Assembly: GCA_013398295.1 (NCBI GenBank)
Contig: VZSF01008207.1
Span: 1,116,621-1,180,620, forward strand
DNA: 64,000 nt
DNA from: Chionis minor
Lineage: Eukaryota > Chordata > Aves > Charadriiformes > Chionididae
Reading direction: 5' to 3'
Below are positions 12,131 through 22,060 of the stretch, piece after piece (positions within the stretch are counted from its first letter, which is position 1; every line of letters starts with the position of its first letter). The notes under the pieces were generated by a model. It searched no databases and was not told the DNA's origin. It was given only the letters and a program-made list of their open reading frames with translations. The position numbers and the translations under genes are program-made.

Positions 12131-13831
12131 ATGAAAGCATAATCTCCTAAATGCTTTAAGAAAGTGTCCCCATAAAATCAAAAAGTTTTTTTCACTGCTG
12201 CAGAACCGGTTTTCAATATTTGGCATTGTTGTAGGGGACACTTCTGTTTACCTGACTGATCTTTGTATGGGCCAGTAGCATGAATCAAGGACACACAGTT
12301 AAAAATTAGCATGTATTAGATCTAAGGGGCCAGAGCAAGGAGCAAGACCTCAAGCAGGTTATTGCTGCTAAACCTTGAACAAGACAATTGGAAAGGAGTC
12401 ATAACAAAATATTATTCAAACCGCACCTTTTCATAGAAATAGGTCATGTCGAGGGTGTGCTTTTTGGCTATCAGCGTTCTTGTTAATATCTCCCAAAGAA
12501 GTGAAGGCAAACTTTGATAACATAACATGCAAAATAGCCTGATGAAAAGTTAATAGGCAAATCAAAGGGAAAAGTGTCTTTAGCTAGAACTGCAAGTTGG
12601 ATCTGGGTGGATAAAAGCTTGCAATTGTGTTAGATTACAGACGACAACATAATTCTGCCGATATGCCATGAGATTTTTGCTCAGACTAAGGGGTTTTGTA
12701 AAAAGGCATTTGCTCTTGATTGTTCCAAGTCCCTATGGAGAGAGACTGATGGGCAGAACTGGTTAGGACATTGAAAAGCTTTTCCAAAGCTGAAATAAAC
12801 ACACTGATTAGGAGGAAACCTGCCCTTCCCTCTCAAAATGCTATAATTAAAATAAAAGCAAGGCAAGAGACAAAAATGATACTGAAATTTGCCATAGGCT
12901 TTGCTGAGCTGTATTTGTACAACGTTGCGAGCTGAACTATGCTGATTTTGATAAAAGACTGTTCCTCAACCTGCCACATGATTAAAAACAGAGCTGTTTG
13001 GGGTATAACAGCCAACAACCAGTCAAGGACCTCGAGGACCCAAAGAAGGTCACCGGATGTAGCTCAGATTTGACACCCTCAGTGCTGAGACCCAGCAGGA
13101 TCTTTCCCTTTGCAGAAATGCAACCCTGGGAATGCGGAATGGCCAAGGCTGGAGATGTTGATCCCGCAGCCAGCCATATGACTCGTTCAGCTTCCTTAAA
13201 CCTGGGCAGCTCCACAGGGTCCAGGACCTGGGCTTCTACATGCAGGGGCAATCAGAGACACCAGGACCCACACGCTTTCTGCAATCACATCCCAAACTCC
13301 CAATCCCAGACAGATCCAGATCTATTTAGAGCTTGATTTTTTCTCTTACAGAACCTGGAAATCCTGGCTTCCAAGTTAAAGCCAGCGTGTCAAGACCTCC
13401 CAGGCTGCCTGCTGCCTTGTGCTGAGCTGGACCCAGTGTCCGCTCCAACAGCCCATTGCCCTGCAACGGGCTGGCAACAGGTTTGCTCCAGAGCCACAGC
13501 TCCCCATCATGCTGGTAGCTACTTGTAAAACTGGCACTATCCTCGCCCTCCCAGCTGCTATTATTTATTTCATTAGTAAACATAGTGTTTCACTACTTTT
13601 AAAAAGTAAATTTCCAGTTTCTGGGAAACAGGAATAAAATTAAATCAAAACTTTCACAAGATTTTCATGAACCAGAAATCATGCTTGCTTGCCATTTTTC
13701 ATCAGTAGTTCAGAAAAAAAACAGGCCTTCTGTGCTGAGTTTGGACAAATATAAGTGGAGCTTGCAAAGTCAGTGGTTACACTTGAAAATTTAGACTTAA
13801 GTTTGAATTTCACTCTGAATCACTTCATCTT

Positions 13832-13859
13832 TTTAAATAGATAACTTTAAATAGATAAC
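13832..13859 (+). repeat. 14-bp perfect tandem duplication
   Basis: Two identical adjacent copies of TTTAAATAGATAAC. The unit carries a GATA-like core. It is probably a recent slippage or duplication event. Confidence 0.9.
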
Positions 13860-14631
13860 TTAAGAATGAAAAGTCAAGCTTCACAGGCCTTTTAGACATT
13901 CAGTGCACATTTTAGAAGCAGCACATATATAAATATATATTGAACCTGTGAGAATTCATCCTACCATCTGTCAGAAGTATTATATCAACTGTCTGTTAAG
14001 GGACTTCGGCGATTCAGCACAAAGAAGTATGAAGTTTATTCCCTGGGGACATTCCCTACTCCTCAAATACAGAATTTGCAAAACCCATGGAAGTTCAAAA
14101 GAAAGGAAGAAGGAAAAAAGATTAAATGAGCATTTAATTGGGTTTTAAAAAAGAACAGAAGTTGTCTAGGGTACCAGAACCATGAGGATACAGCCCTGCA
14201 AGGATGAGTCACCCTGGTGAGCGCCAGGCAGTGAGCGCACAAAGACAACGGGGACCAGACTGGCGAGTGACAAGGGGCATTTAGTCAGCCGTTTGTCCTG
14301 CTTTCAGTGGTTATATTTGAAAACTGAGATTGATAGGCATGCTTAGTGTACAAACAAAGCATGTGACAGAAGGAAAGAGATGGGCTGATGAAATTCACAG
14401 GGTGGGCAAACTCATCTTTGTACTTGGTGTCCCTGCTCAGAGGGAGACCAGGGTCTTCCAGTCAGCCTTGAAATCAGGAAAATCAGAAAAGTAACGCTGA
14501 ACTGGGTGTACACACCCTTTAGCACAGGTGTCCCCCATGTTGCTAGGGACAGAGAAAGAGCGAAGACGCTCAGTCAAAGAAAATGTAGTTCCCACACCGC
14601 AAATACCTGCCTGAACAAACCTGAATCAGCT

Positions 14632-14772
14632 GTGCCCCCGGCACGCGGCGACACGGCGGCTGGGACGGCACGTGGACAAACAGCGCCGTAAGCACCTGGC
14701 AGACACTGTCACTTGCCAGGTCGGCTGGTCCCAAGCCACCTCGCTTCTGCACCAGTCGGCCTGCCCCGAGGC
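14632..14772. promoter_or_regulatory. CpG-dense patch
   Basis: About 16 CpG dinucleotides lie in roughly 140 bp, including GCGGCGACACGGCGG. No start codon context or recognisable exon is attached. It is shorter than a standard CpG island and could be an orphan regulatory element. Confidence 0.2.
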
Positions 14773-15164
14773 CGTGGCACAGCATGGCTCAGCTGACAGA
14801 TGTTTTGCAGCTGGAAGCACTCTTTAAAACTGCACCGGCCCTTCTGCCGTTTGCAGTCATCCTCTACCCAGCCTACCCCAGGAATGGAGAGGGACCCAGA
14901 CCTCAGTGATCTGAAATCTTTGGATGCGCTCCTCTGCTTACCTCCTTCTCTACATCCACTCAGGTTTTGATAAAGGTATCACAGTTTCTACCCCTCCGTC
15001 TCATGGAGCCAAGTTCACACCTAATTTAAGCTCTGACATCTTGCAATGTCGCAGTGTGATGGCATCAGCTTTGGCCTTGTATCTTGCACATGAGATGGTC
15101 ACATGGAATCTCCAGTATCACCAGTTTAAAATAATACTCTGTGATCACTGCAATATTGTCCTTC

Positions 15165-15180
15165 TTTTTTTTTTTTTTTT
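15165..15180 (+). repeat. Poly-T run (T16)
   Basis: Sixteen consecutive T residues directly precede AAGGGAGGTGAGT. No reverse-oriented retroposon body is recognised downstream. Confidence 0.85.
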
Positions 15181-15501
15181 AAGGGAGGTGAGTGGTCATA
15201 TATCCCCTCTCAAATGAGAAGTTGATGTCTAGTTTCTAAAATGTTCTTCTGAAGAGGACTGAACACTTTCACTGTATGCTGATCAGCTGGTGAGACTGCC
15301 CTTGCTGATTTTTCCTTCCACATTAGAGTATCTAAAGAGTAGGTCATAGTCTTTGGATATTCAGCAGTACCTAGCCCGTTATATGTGCAGCTGCATTCAT
15401 ACCACACAACCTCTCAAGAGGAAATACGACTCCCTAACCTCAGCCCAACGTATTAACTTCTCTCATATCCCATTTTCCCTTTTTTGTTATTCTACTCATA
15501 G

Positions 15502-15704
15502 AGTCAAGAAGTCACAACCTCTGGCAGAAAAAATGCGCGCGAGAAAAATGCTAGCATGGAATTTTGACTCTCTCCAATAGTCAGGAATATGTTTCCAGAA
15601 GCATAAAAAGAGAGAAGGAAAATCAAATAAGAAAGCAAACAACTGGAGAGCTAGAAGTCCAGGAAGCACAATGAGGAAGGGAATGGCAACATCAGCGTAT
15701 GCAG
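15502..15704 (+). other. Non-coding exon-like segment, 203 bp
   Basis: A strong acceptor (polypyrimidine tract ending TTATTCTACTCATAG) and a strong donor (GCAG|GTGAGTG) frame 203 bp, a typical internal exon length. All three forward frames contain stops, so if it is an exon it belongs to a non-coding RNA or an untranslated region. No neighbouring exon can be assigned. Confidence 0.18.
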
Positions 15705-17326
15705 GTGAGTGAAGCCAACTGAGCCTTATCCAAAGCCACTGAGGAGTTACACCCTGGCCAGTAGCAAGGCCGGAGTCAAACATCCTGAGGAAAGAAGACG
15801 AGGGAACAGAAAACGTCCCCCAGCACAGGGAGTACTGATGGGTGGGGAGCCAACAAGAGATTTTTAAATGCTGATTGTATTTCGTACTGAAGCGTAAAAG
15901 AACAGCGAGTTAATGAGAAGGGCTGGCTGAGGCCTCTCCCATAAATCAATTGTCTCTGAGGGGGGGAAAAAAAAGAAAAAGACACCCCTCGACAAAGAAA
16001 CACAACAACAACATGAAATGAAGATTTTTCCCACACTTAATAATGTTTTACACAATTACAATAAAGGATCTCCAGGGAGTGTGGTTGCTTTGTAACAAGA
16101 CGACATGTACTTGAAAAGAGCAGCTAGATGAAATTGTTATAGAGCTCTAGCTTTTGTACTCTGGAAAAAACCCACAAATATATATATAGGAGAAGCTTTC
16201 AAAGAAACAATCCTTTAAAGAAAGAATGAGGAAAAACAAACAAAAGGGAAATGCATTTTCAAGGGTCAATGCTAACCCGCTGAGAAAGCTGCTACAGAAT
16301 TAACTTGGTTATTTACATTATTATTGGGTTCAAGCAGGTCTTCAGTAAGTCTTGTAGGTCTTCACTGTGATTATGCATAGTGAATTATATTTGGTGAAAC
16401 ATATCAAATTTTATTCAGAAAAAAAAAGAGGGGTGGGGGGAATCAAATTGCTCAACTTTGCTCAACTTCTACACCCAGCCTCCTTGGGAAGACACACAGT
16501 AACAAAATACTGTCCTGCAGTGGATGGAGTTGAGTGTGACAATCAGAGGCAGATCCAGAGGTAGATCCACACTTCAGAAAATTGTACTAGTCCGAGCAAA
16601 GATTTCAATTTAAGACCCAAATGTGAATCACAGCTCTGAGAAACAACTGACTGTCTTTTTTAGTAAATCAGATTTCAGTTTTACAGGTGTTTAAGACATG
16701 ATTGTGATTAATATAATGGCCTGAATTTCACTGAAACTGGAGAGGGTTTGTTTCTTTTGGTTGCTGGCTCTGACACAGACTTCTTGTGTAACCAGGATCT
16801 CAAAGGCTTGCTTTGCTTTGCTAAAATGGTGATAATAATATTTCTTTTGTCTGTTTATCTCTTAACCTTTTCACAAGTGCTTTCTCCATGTGACCTCCTT
16901 GTGACACTAGGTACTGTAAATACACAGACTTGCTAACAATTTGGAATCCTTATGATTAATGTCAACTCATTAAATGTACCCCACACGAGATCTATATTGT
17001 TATTTAGACATTAAAGCAATAACATAAACCAAAACACATTACAAGTCAACATTGCTTTTGGTTAAAATAAGCTATTTGTAATTTGTATTAAAACCAGGCT
17101 AGCCAAAAGGGCAGCACATCGCTTCCTTGTAGGCCAGTGCAGAAACGAACACGTCACCCTTCCTCTTCTGAAAAGTCACATTTCCACTCCTGTCCCACGC
17201 CTCCCCCGTGTCCCACAGCAGAGCAGCCCCGGGGAGCAAATACTTTGAAGAGGGCACCGGTGGGAAGGAGCCCTTGGAGCTGGCCTGGAGCAGCCTTTGT
17301 GTCCATGGAGGGAGAAGGCGATGCTC
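15705..17326. other. Unique non-coding sequence plus a SINE relic
   Basis: No gene is recognised. It contains a MIR-like fragment (16,764-16,845), a short G-rich run near 16,427 and AT-rich unique sequence. Confidence 0.5.
16764..16845 (+). mobile_element. MIR-like CORE-SINE fragment
   Basis: The order of motifs matches the MIR core in forward orientation: CTGGCTCTGACAC, then TTGTGTAACC, then the most diagnostic stretch GCTAAAATGGTGATAATAAT. In MIR these correspond to the 'CTGGCTCTGCCAC / GTGTGACC / GTAAAATGGGGATAATAAT' landmarks. The middle is shortened and no tail is clear. It is ancient and degraded. The match is from memory of the family, not a database search. Confidence 0.5.
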
Positions 17327-17419
17327 AGAAGAGCTGCCCCACCGCCCCTCCAAGATCAGGAGAGCTGCCCCACCACCCCTCCATGCTCAGGAGAGCCACC
17401 CCACCACCCCTCCATGCCC
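17327..17419 (+). repeat. 31-bp minisatellite, three copies
   Basis: Three adjacent 31-bp units start at 17,327, 17,358 and 17,389. Each has the form AGRAGAGCYRCCCCACCRCC followed by CCTCCAWGMYC. They differ from each other at a few positions. The array produces overlapping proline-rich reading frames that are otherwise meaningless. Confidence 0.92.
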
Positions 17420-17554
17420 AGACGTAAGGCACGGGGGGGAACCAGGTCAGCTAAGGTATTTGGAGATAGAAGTCAACACTCCTTACATTTCATTCTTCAA
17501 GATAGCCGAGAAGCAAACAAGACAACTGCGGCTGATCTTTGAGCTCCTGTGTCC

Positions 17555-17720
17555 TATTTTGTAAAGCACGGTGTCTCGCTGGCAGTGTAAGCTGCTGGGT
17601 TTGAGCTCCGCTCTGTAATTGAATTTAATGGCAGAGCATCTTGCAGACACTCCAGAAGAGGGGAATTGCATCTTATTTGCATTTGTTTCTCTCCTGTAAA
17701 AGGGATTAAGGGTGACTAGT
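17555..17720. promoter_or_regulatory. Enhancer-like block with octamer
   Basis: This repeat-free stretch contains a perfect octamer (ATTTGCAT, 17,675-17,682, the POU-factor site) and CTCTGTAATTGAATTTAATGG, which holds homeodomain-type cores. Its texture resembles vertebrate conserved non-coding elements. Conservation could not be tested. Confidence 0.22.
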
Positions 17721-19300
17721 TCAGAGGAATCTTGCCTGAGAAGTCTCCTGGTGCTGCTGGATTGAAACACAGAGCACTCCCATTGCGCATAAGAATTAGC
17801 AGGTTGTTGACCCTGTGGGAGAAGATAACTTAACAAAAACCAAAACCAACCGCAACACCCTGTCTTACTTAGTGCTAGGATTTCATGCTTTGCTCTCTTA
17901 TTTTGATTTCTAAGACATCAGCAACACACTGAGTCATAGCAGACATGGGAAACTTCGCTCTTGGTTGCTCAATGTCACCATCTTCCTGCATCGTGATCTT
18001 ACGAAATTCAAGAGTATCATTAAATGGAACCAACACTGTGTTTTTGAAAGGCCAACTTATATTATGTAAACAAACAGCTTTTAGTCCTAGAACAAGAGAT
18101 CATTGTGTAAGATTATGCATCATCATTGCATAGTTCAGACACCACTGATCTGATGTGATAGAATTCCTGAGAAAGAAGCAAAGTCCTAATAATACTGTTT
18201 CACTTTAAAAAAAAAAAAAAAAAAATTAGACTGATTTTTACAAAGAGCTCCACTGCTGGTGCAGTCTGGGATCCCACGGTTTCTCTCAGAAGTGGGCCAT
18301 GGGAAAGGGGTTTAGGCTTGGATTACTTCCCATTCCTTCAAATGCACCTGCGGCAAACATAGCATGGCAACATCTGTTGGATACAAATACCCTGACCCTT
18401 ACTTACACCTTGTCACTCTTGGTGCTGTGAACTTCGGTCAGGTTCATCCCTATAGGACTCATTTTTCAGAGGGATGCCTTGGTTTATCCCTTAGATGGGG
18501 CACTTCTTGTTTGAGTGAGCTTCTTCTCTCTAGAGTGAGCTGGGGGAAAGGAGAGAGGGGGTGGCACCAACATTCACCCCAGCAATGAGGTGGCACTGCT
18601 TTCCTGGAGGCAGGGCTATGGTGCAGCTGGAGGAGAAGAGCTGCAGCTTCCTCAAGCTTCCCACAGCTCTGTTGGCACAGGCTGTGCAGAAGACCTGCCA
18701 AGGAAGTGTCACCCTCCGGGCGTCCCAGACAGCTCTCTCCACCTCGGGAGCTGGAGCTCAGCTCTTGGGTACAGTCAAATAAAGGTCGCTCCAGGTGCCA
18801 GCAGATTCCAGGCAATGAACCCGGTATGTGCAGAGGGTTGTCTTCACCCACCAGCTGAAGGGGAACACAGCAGCCATTGAAACTTATTATAAAGTATGTA
18901 ATATTTACCCAGAAGGCCTTTATGGCCTTTTACTCAAACACATGCACCATTTGGACTCACATTAATACACACAGAGATACAGGTCTCTTGAGGCATGCGC
19001 ATAATTTAAATAGCTGGCTCGACTTTCTCTTTCTAAGATACACAAGTCCCCTGATCCACCCTGGGGACAAGTATCTCTAGTTTCAATTCAAAAGGCAAAG
19101 TGTCTTTCAGTCTCCAGCAGCAGCATCTAGTACTGCTGCCGGGTGGGAAGGAGGCTCACTGCTCCCACTGGGTGAGATTCCAGTCCGCACTTCAGAGGCC
19201 AATAAGCGACTGGGGAGCTAGATACAAGAGCTGGAAGGGATATGCATTGGGGAAGAGGGATTGCAGACTTACAGGGCTCTACCAGGCATATTTCTGACCG
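17720..19300. other. Unique non-coding sequence, nothing recognised
   Basis: Apart from an A19 run at 18,207-18,225, I see no repeats. Overlapping frames of up to 130 codons at 18,459-18,880 occur on both strands with no domain. Confidence 0.5.
18207..18225 (+). repeat. Poly-A run (A19)
   Basis: Nineteen consecutive A residues. No retroposon body or target-site duplication is recognised around it. Confidence 0.88.
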
Positions 19301-20720
19301 GAACCCATTCATTTTCAGGCCCCTCATGGTTACCTTCACCTCTCTGTGGGTACACAGCTCTGCATACTAGCCCTCCCTTTCTCACCTGCTTTCACCCTCA
19401 TTCCAGAGGCTACATCCCTACACCTTCATCTGTCACCCTCACTCCATTCCTGTCCCTGCATCTACATCCTGTCCTCCATCTCCTTCATCTCTCATTACAT
19501 CACCCCCTGCCCCTGGCTCTACTATCTCATTCGCCCAGAGGCTGGTCACTTCACTTTGCCCTTTCCCATTTCTTTCCCCGGATTAGAAGCTTTCCATCTG
19601 TTTCCCAGTTTCTTTTTGCATCATCTTTCAATCTTTGTCTTTGCTCATGAAGACACCAGTGACTGTACATACATGTTCTTACAGTTTCCAACTTGTCATC
19701 ACTGACTACTTCTATTTTGCTGGGACTCACTCTGAGCTCCTCCCTCTCTTTAATTCAATGGTACAGTTATGATTCTTTCACACATGCCTCCAAACCATAC
19801 TCTTGCTGGCTTATCCTTCCCAACACAAGGTCTACCCTGATCGCTATCAGCCCTTGCTCACATCTGACACCTCTTTTCTCTGTTCCGTTTCTCATACTAC
19901 TGATGCCTTTGGTAGGTCTCATGACTCTGCTGACCTCCCTCCACTATTAGCCTGTCCTACGCTCCAGCTGCCCTGAAAGCTTCCTATCTAGGAGAACACA
20001 GCATGTCTAACTCCAGATCCCACACCAGAAAGCCCAGCCTTCTTCTCATACCCTCTGACTCATCTCTACGCTCTTCCATCTGTCTCCACTTCTATCTCTC
20101 TACAGAGAAGTGCACCAGTTTCCCATGACAGAAGATGAACAAGAAGCCCACATATCCTTCACTCTTGGTTCCACTTATTCTGTGACTGCACCATGAGACA
20201 GAGTACAAGGGAGATGAGTTTTGTTGGTGGCTTATCAGCATGTGACCCCTCCCTTAAATTATCTGCTGATTTCCTTTGAAAACAGTCATGTCTCTTCCAA
20301 CATTTTCCCTTTCACATTATAAATGCACTTCAGTCTTGCCACTACTACTATTTTTTATAAACCTAGCTCCCTCTCCAACTGTTGATTGGTCTCTATTTAT
20401 TCTTCTGTCTCCAAGTTCATTGAATTCACCATTTTCGGTGGTTGCTTTCTTCCAATCTGATTCTAGACCCTCTTCTAACAATTTCCTGCCATAGTAACTC
20501 ACTGGATATGCTTCTCAGTCTCATTAAATGAGCTCATTAAATGAGCTCTTCCAAGTTTTCATTCAGCCAATGTTTTTTCTTATACCACCCCTTTACCTTG
20601 AGCTGTAGTCCTCTGTTGGTTCTCTCCCTAGATTTTAGATTTCTTTTAGCATATGAAAGGAGAACCCATCCCATATTTAGTCTTGTCTTTAATCCTTCTT
20701 CATCTTAATTCTTGTGGGCA
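19300..20720 (+). mobile_element. Pyrimidine-rich block, possible decayed L2-type LINE
   Basis: The + strand is strongly pyrimidine-biased (44 of 60 bases in 19,381-19,440) over more than 1.4 kb. The bias resumes after the antisense CR1/L3 relic, at 21,470-22,060. Sense strands of amniote L2-type LINEs carry long C/T-rich stretches like this, and phrases such as CTCCAAACTCTTCTTTAAAA resemble L2-type 3' sequence. I cannot find an intact catalytic motif, so a simple compositional domain remains equally possible. Confidence 0.25.
20520..20548 (+). repeat. 13-bp tandem duplication of a near-palindrome
   Basis: CTCATTAAATGAG occurs twice in direct succession followed by CTC. Each unit is almost its own reverse complement, differing only at the centre. 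Confidence 0.88.
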
Positions 20721-21470
20721 ACCTCATCTTCAGGAAGCAGAACCTCAAGTGCTGGAAGAGACCTCAGGCAGATGTCTGGGACATACCTGGGAACAGGGCA
20801 GGCCCAGCTATCATTTATGAAAGGTTTTGGACCTTTTGAGGTCTAAAAAGCCTCCAACAACAGAGACTGCAGAGGTTCGCCAGCCAATTTATGCCTTATT
20901 TTGGTATTTGGACTGGTAGAAAGCTTTTTCCTGATGTCTGACTTGAGTTATTCTTACTACAATTTAAGCCTGGGACTTCTTGCCCTAACAACCACAGACA
21001 AGGAGAATGAATTATTCTTTTAATCTTCGCAGCACCCTTTTATGTTACAATATTGTTTCTCATTCTTCTCTTCTCTAGACTAAGCAACCCCAGTTCATAC
21101 GTGACCGTGTTCATCTAATCCCCATTCACCCATGTTGCTCTCCTCTGGTTGCCACTCAAGCAGCACATCTTTCTTGAATCACAACTCAGACACAGCTTGA
21201 CTAGTGCTCATTAGAGCAAATGGATTAGTTGAAATGTCCTGCAGACTATCTTTTGATCTACATATTCTGGTATGATGCTTGCCTTTTCCAGAATAGCATG
21301 GTATTGCCTCACGTTCCTCCACGTTAACTTTCAGAGCCATTTTCCGAAGAAATGCCAGAGGGCAGCAATACCTACGTGCCTGCTTTATTCTCTGCTAAGT
21401 CCGGTACTTTACATTAGACCTTGTTGAATTACGTCCCATTTTTCACCTTGTTTCTCTGACACCTTTGTAT
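20720..21470 (-). mobile_element. Ancient CR1/L3-like LINE relic
   Basis: In this orientation the + strand reads like the reverse complement of CR1/L3 3' regions. Landmarks in order are: TGGTAGAAAGCTTTTTCCTG (the 'aaaaagtttttcctg' block), CTTCTCTTCTCTAGACTAAG followed by CAACCCCAGTTC (the 'cttctccaggctgaacaaccccag' block), GCTCTCCTCTGGTTGCCACT, GACTAGTGCTCATTAGAGCA, CCAGAATAGCATGGTATTGCC, and CTTTACATTAGACCTTGTTG. Many substitutions and gaps make it very old. It interrupts the pyrimidine-rich block on both sides. Assignment is by remembered family landmarks. Confidence 0.6.
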
Positions 21471-22060
21471 CGTGTGGGATTTAACCAGTATGATCACAGG
21501 CCCCTGTAGCTCACTGAAACCTCTTGCTACATCCAGCTTATACAGACTTTCTCTCTACAATCTCCCTAAATTATGTGGTCTCCCACCCACCCAGGCAGCC
21601 AAAAATATCCTGTGTGGGCTTTCAGTATCTCATGTCTTTGTTCAGACACCATCTTTTTCTTTAGCCTTAACAAATAAAAACTTCTACTTTCACACATCCC
21701 AAATATTGCCTGAGAGATGGTTTTCCTCACCAGCACTCTCACCTTGGTGCACCCTGTCCCTGCTGAGTTCCCCCCACCTTCTCTGCCATATCAAACTATC
21801 AGCAGCTTGTCACCACTTCACACATCATCCCTCATTTGCTTCTGAGCTTCCAGCCTACACTAGGTTTGGCCAGCAACGTCCCTTCCATCTTCAGCTTCCA
21901 TGTTTACAACACACAGTTCTGGGGTTTCTCCCAAGTTCTCCCTATGCTCCAGGGCAGATTTCCAGAAACAAGAAAGAAACTCCAAGGAACTTCCTTACCC
22001 TCTCCAAACTCTTCTTTAAAACCTCTCCTTTGTCAGCAAGATTTCAATAAATAAATGCAG
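21470..22060 (+). mobile_element. Second half of pyrimidine-rich block
   Basis: This continues the C/T-rich composition beyond the antisense LINE relic and contains the second-longest reading frame in the window (21,472-22,050, 192 codons). That protein is rich in Ser, Leu, Pro and Thr, as pyrimidine-rich DNA dictates, and has no recognisable domain. It may be the 3' part of the same decayed L2-like element. Confidence 0.22.

Larger units (their letters stand above)
12131..15501. other. Unique non-coding sequence with small repeats
   Basis: No gene is recognised. The interval holds a perfect 14-bp tandem duplication (13,832-13,859), a CpG-dense patch (14,632-14,772) and a T16 run (15,165-15,180). 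A strong acceptor-like tract (TTTTTTCTCTTACAG, ending near 13,351) is followed by 53 open codons and an AATAAA near 13,632. This is compatible with a terminal exon but unsupported otherwise. Confidence 0.5.

Noticed and set aside
21472..22050. 192-codon plus-strand reading frame
   Set aside because: It lies in strongly pyrimidine-biased DNA, which suppresses stops. Composition is Ser/Leu/Pro-rich with no recognisable domain.
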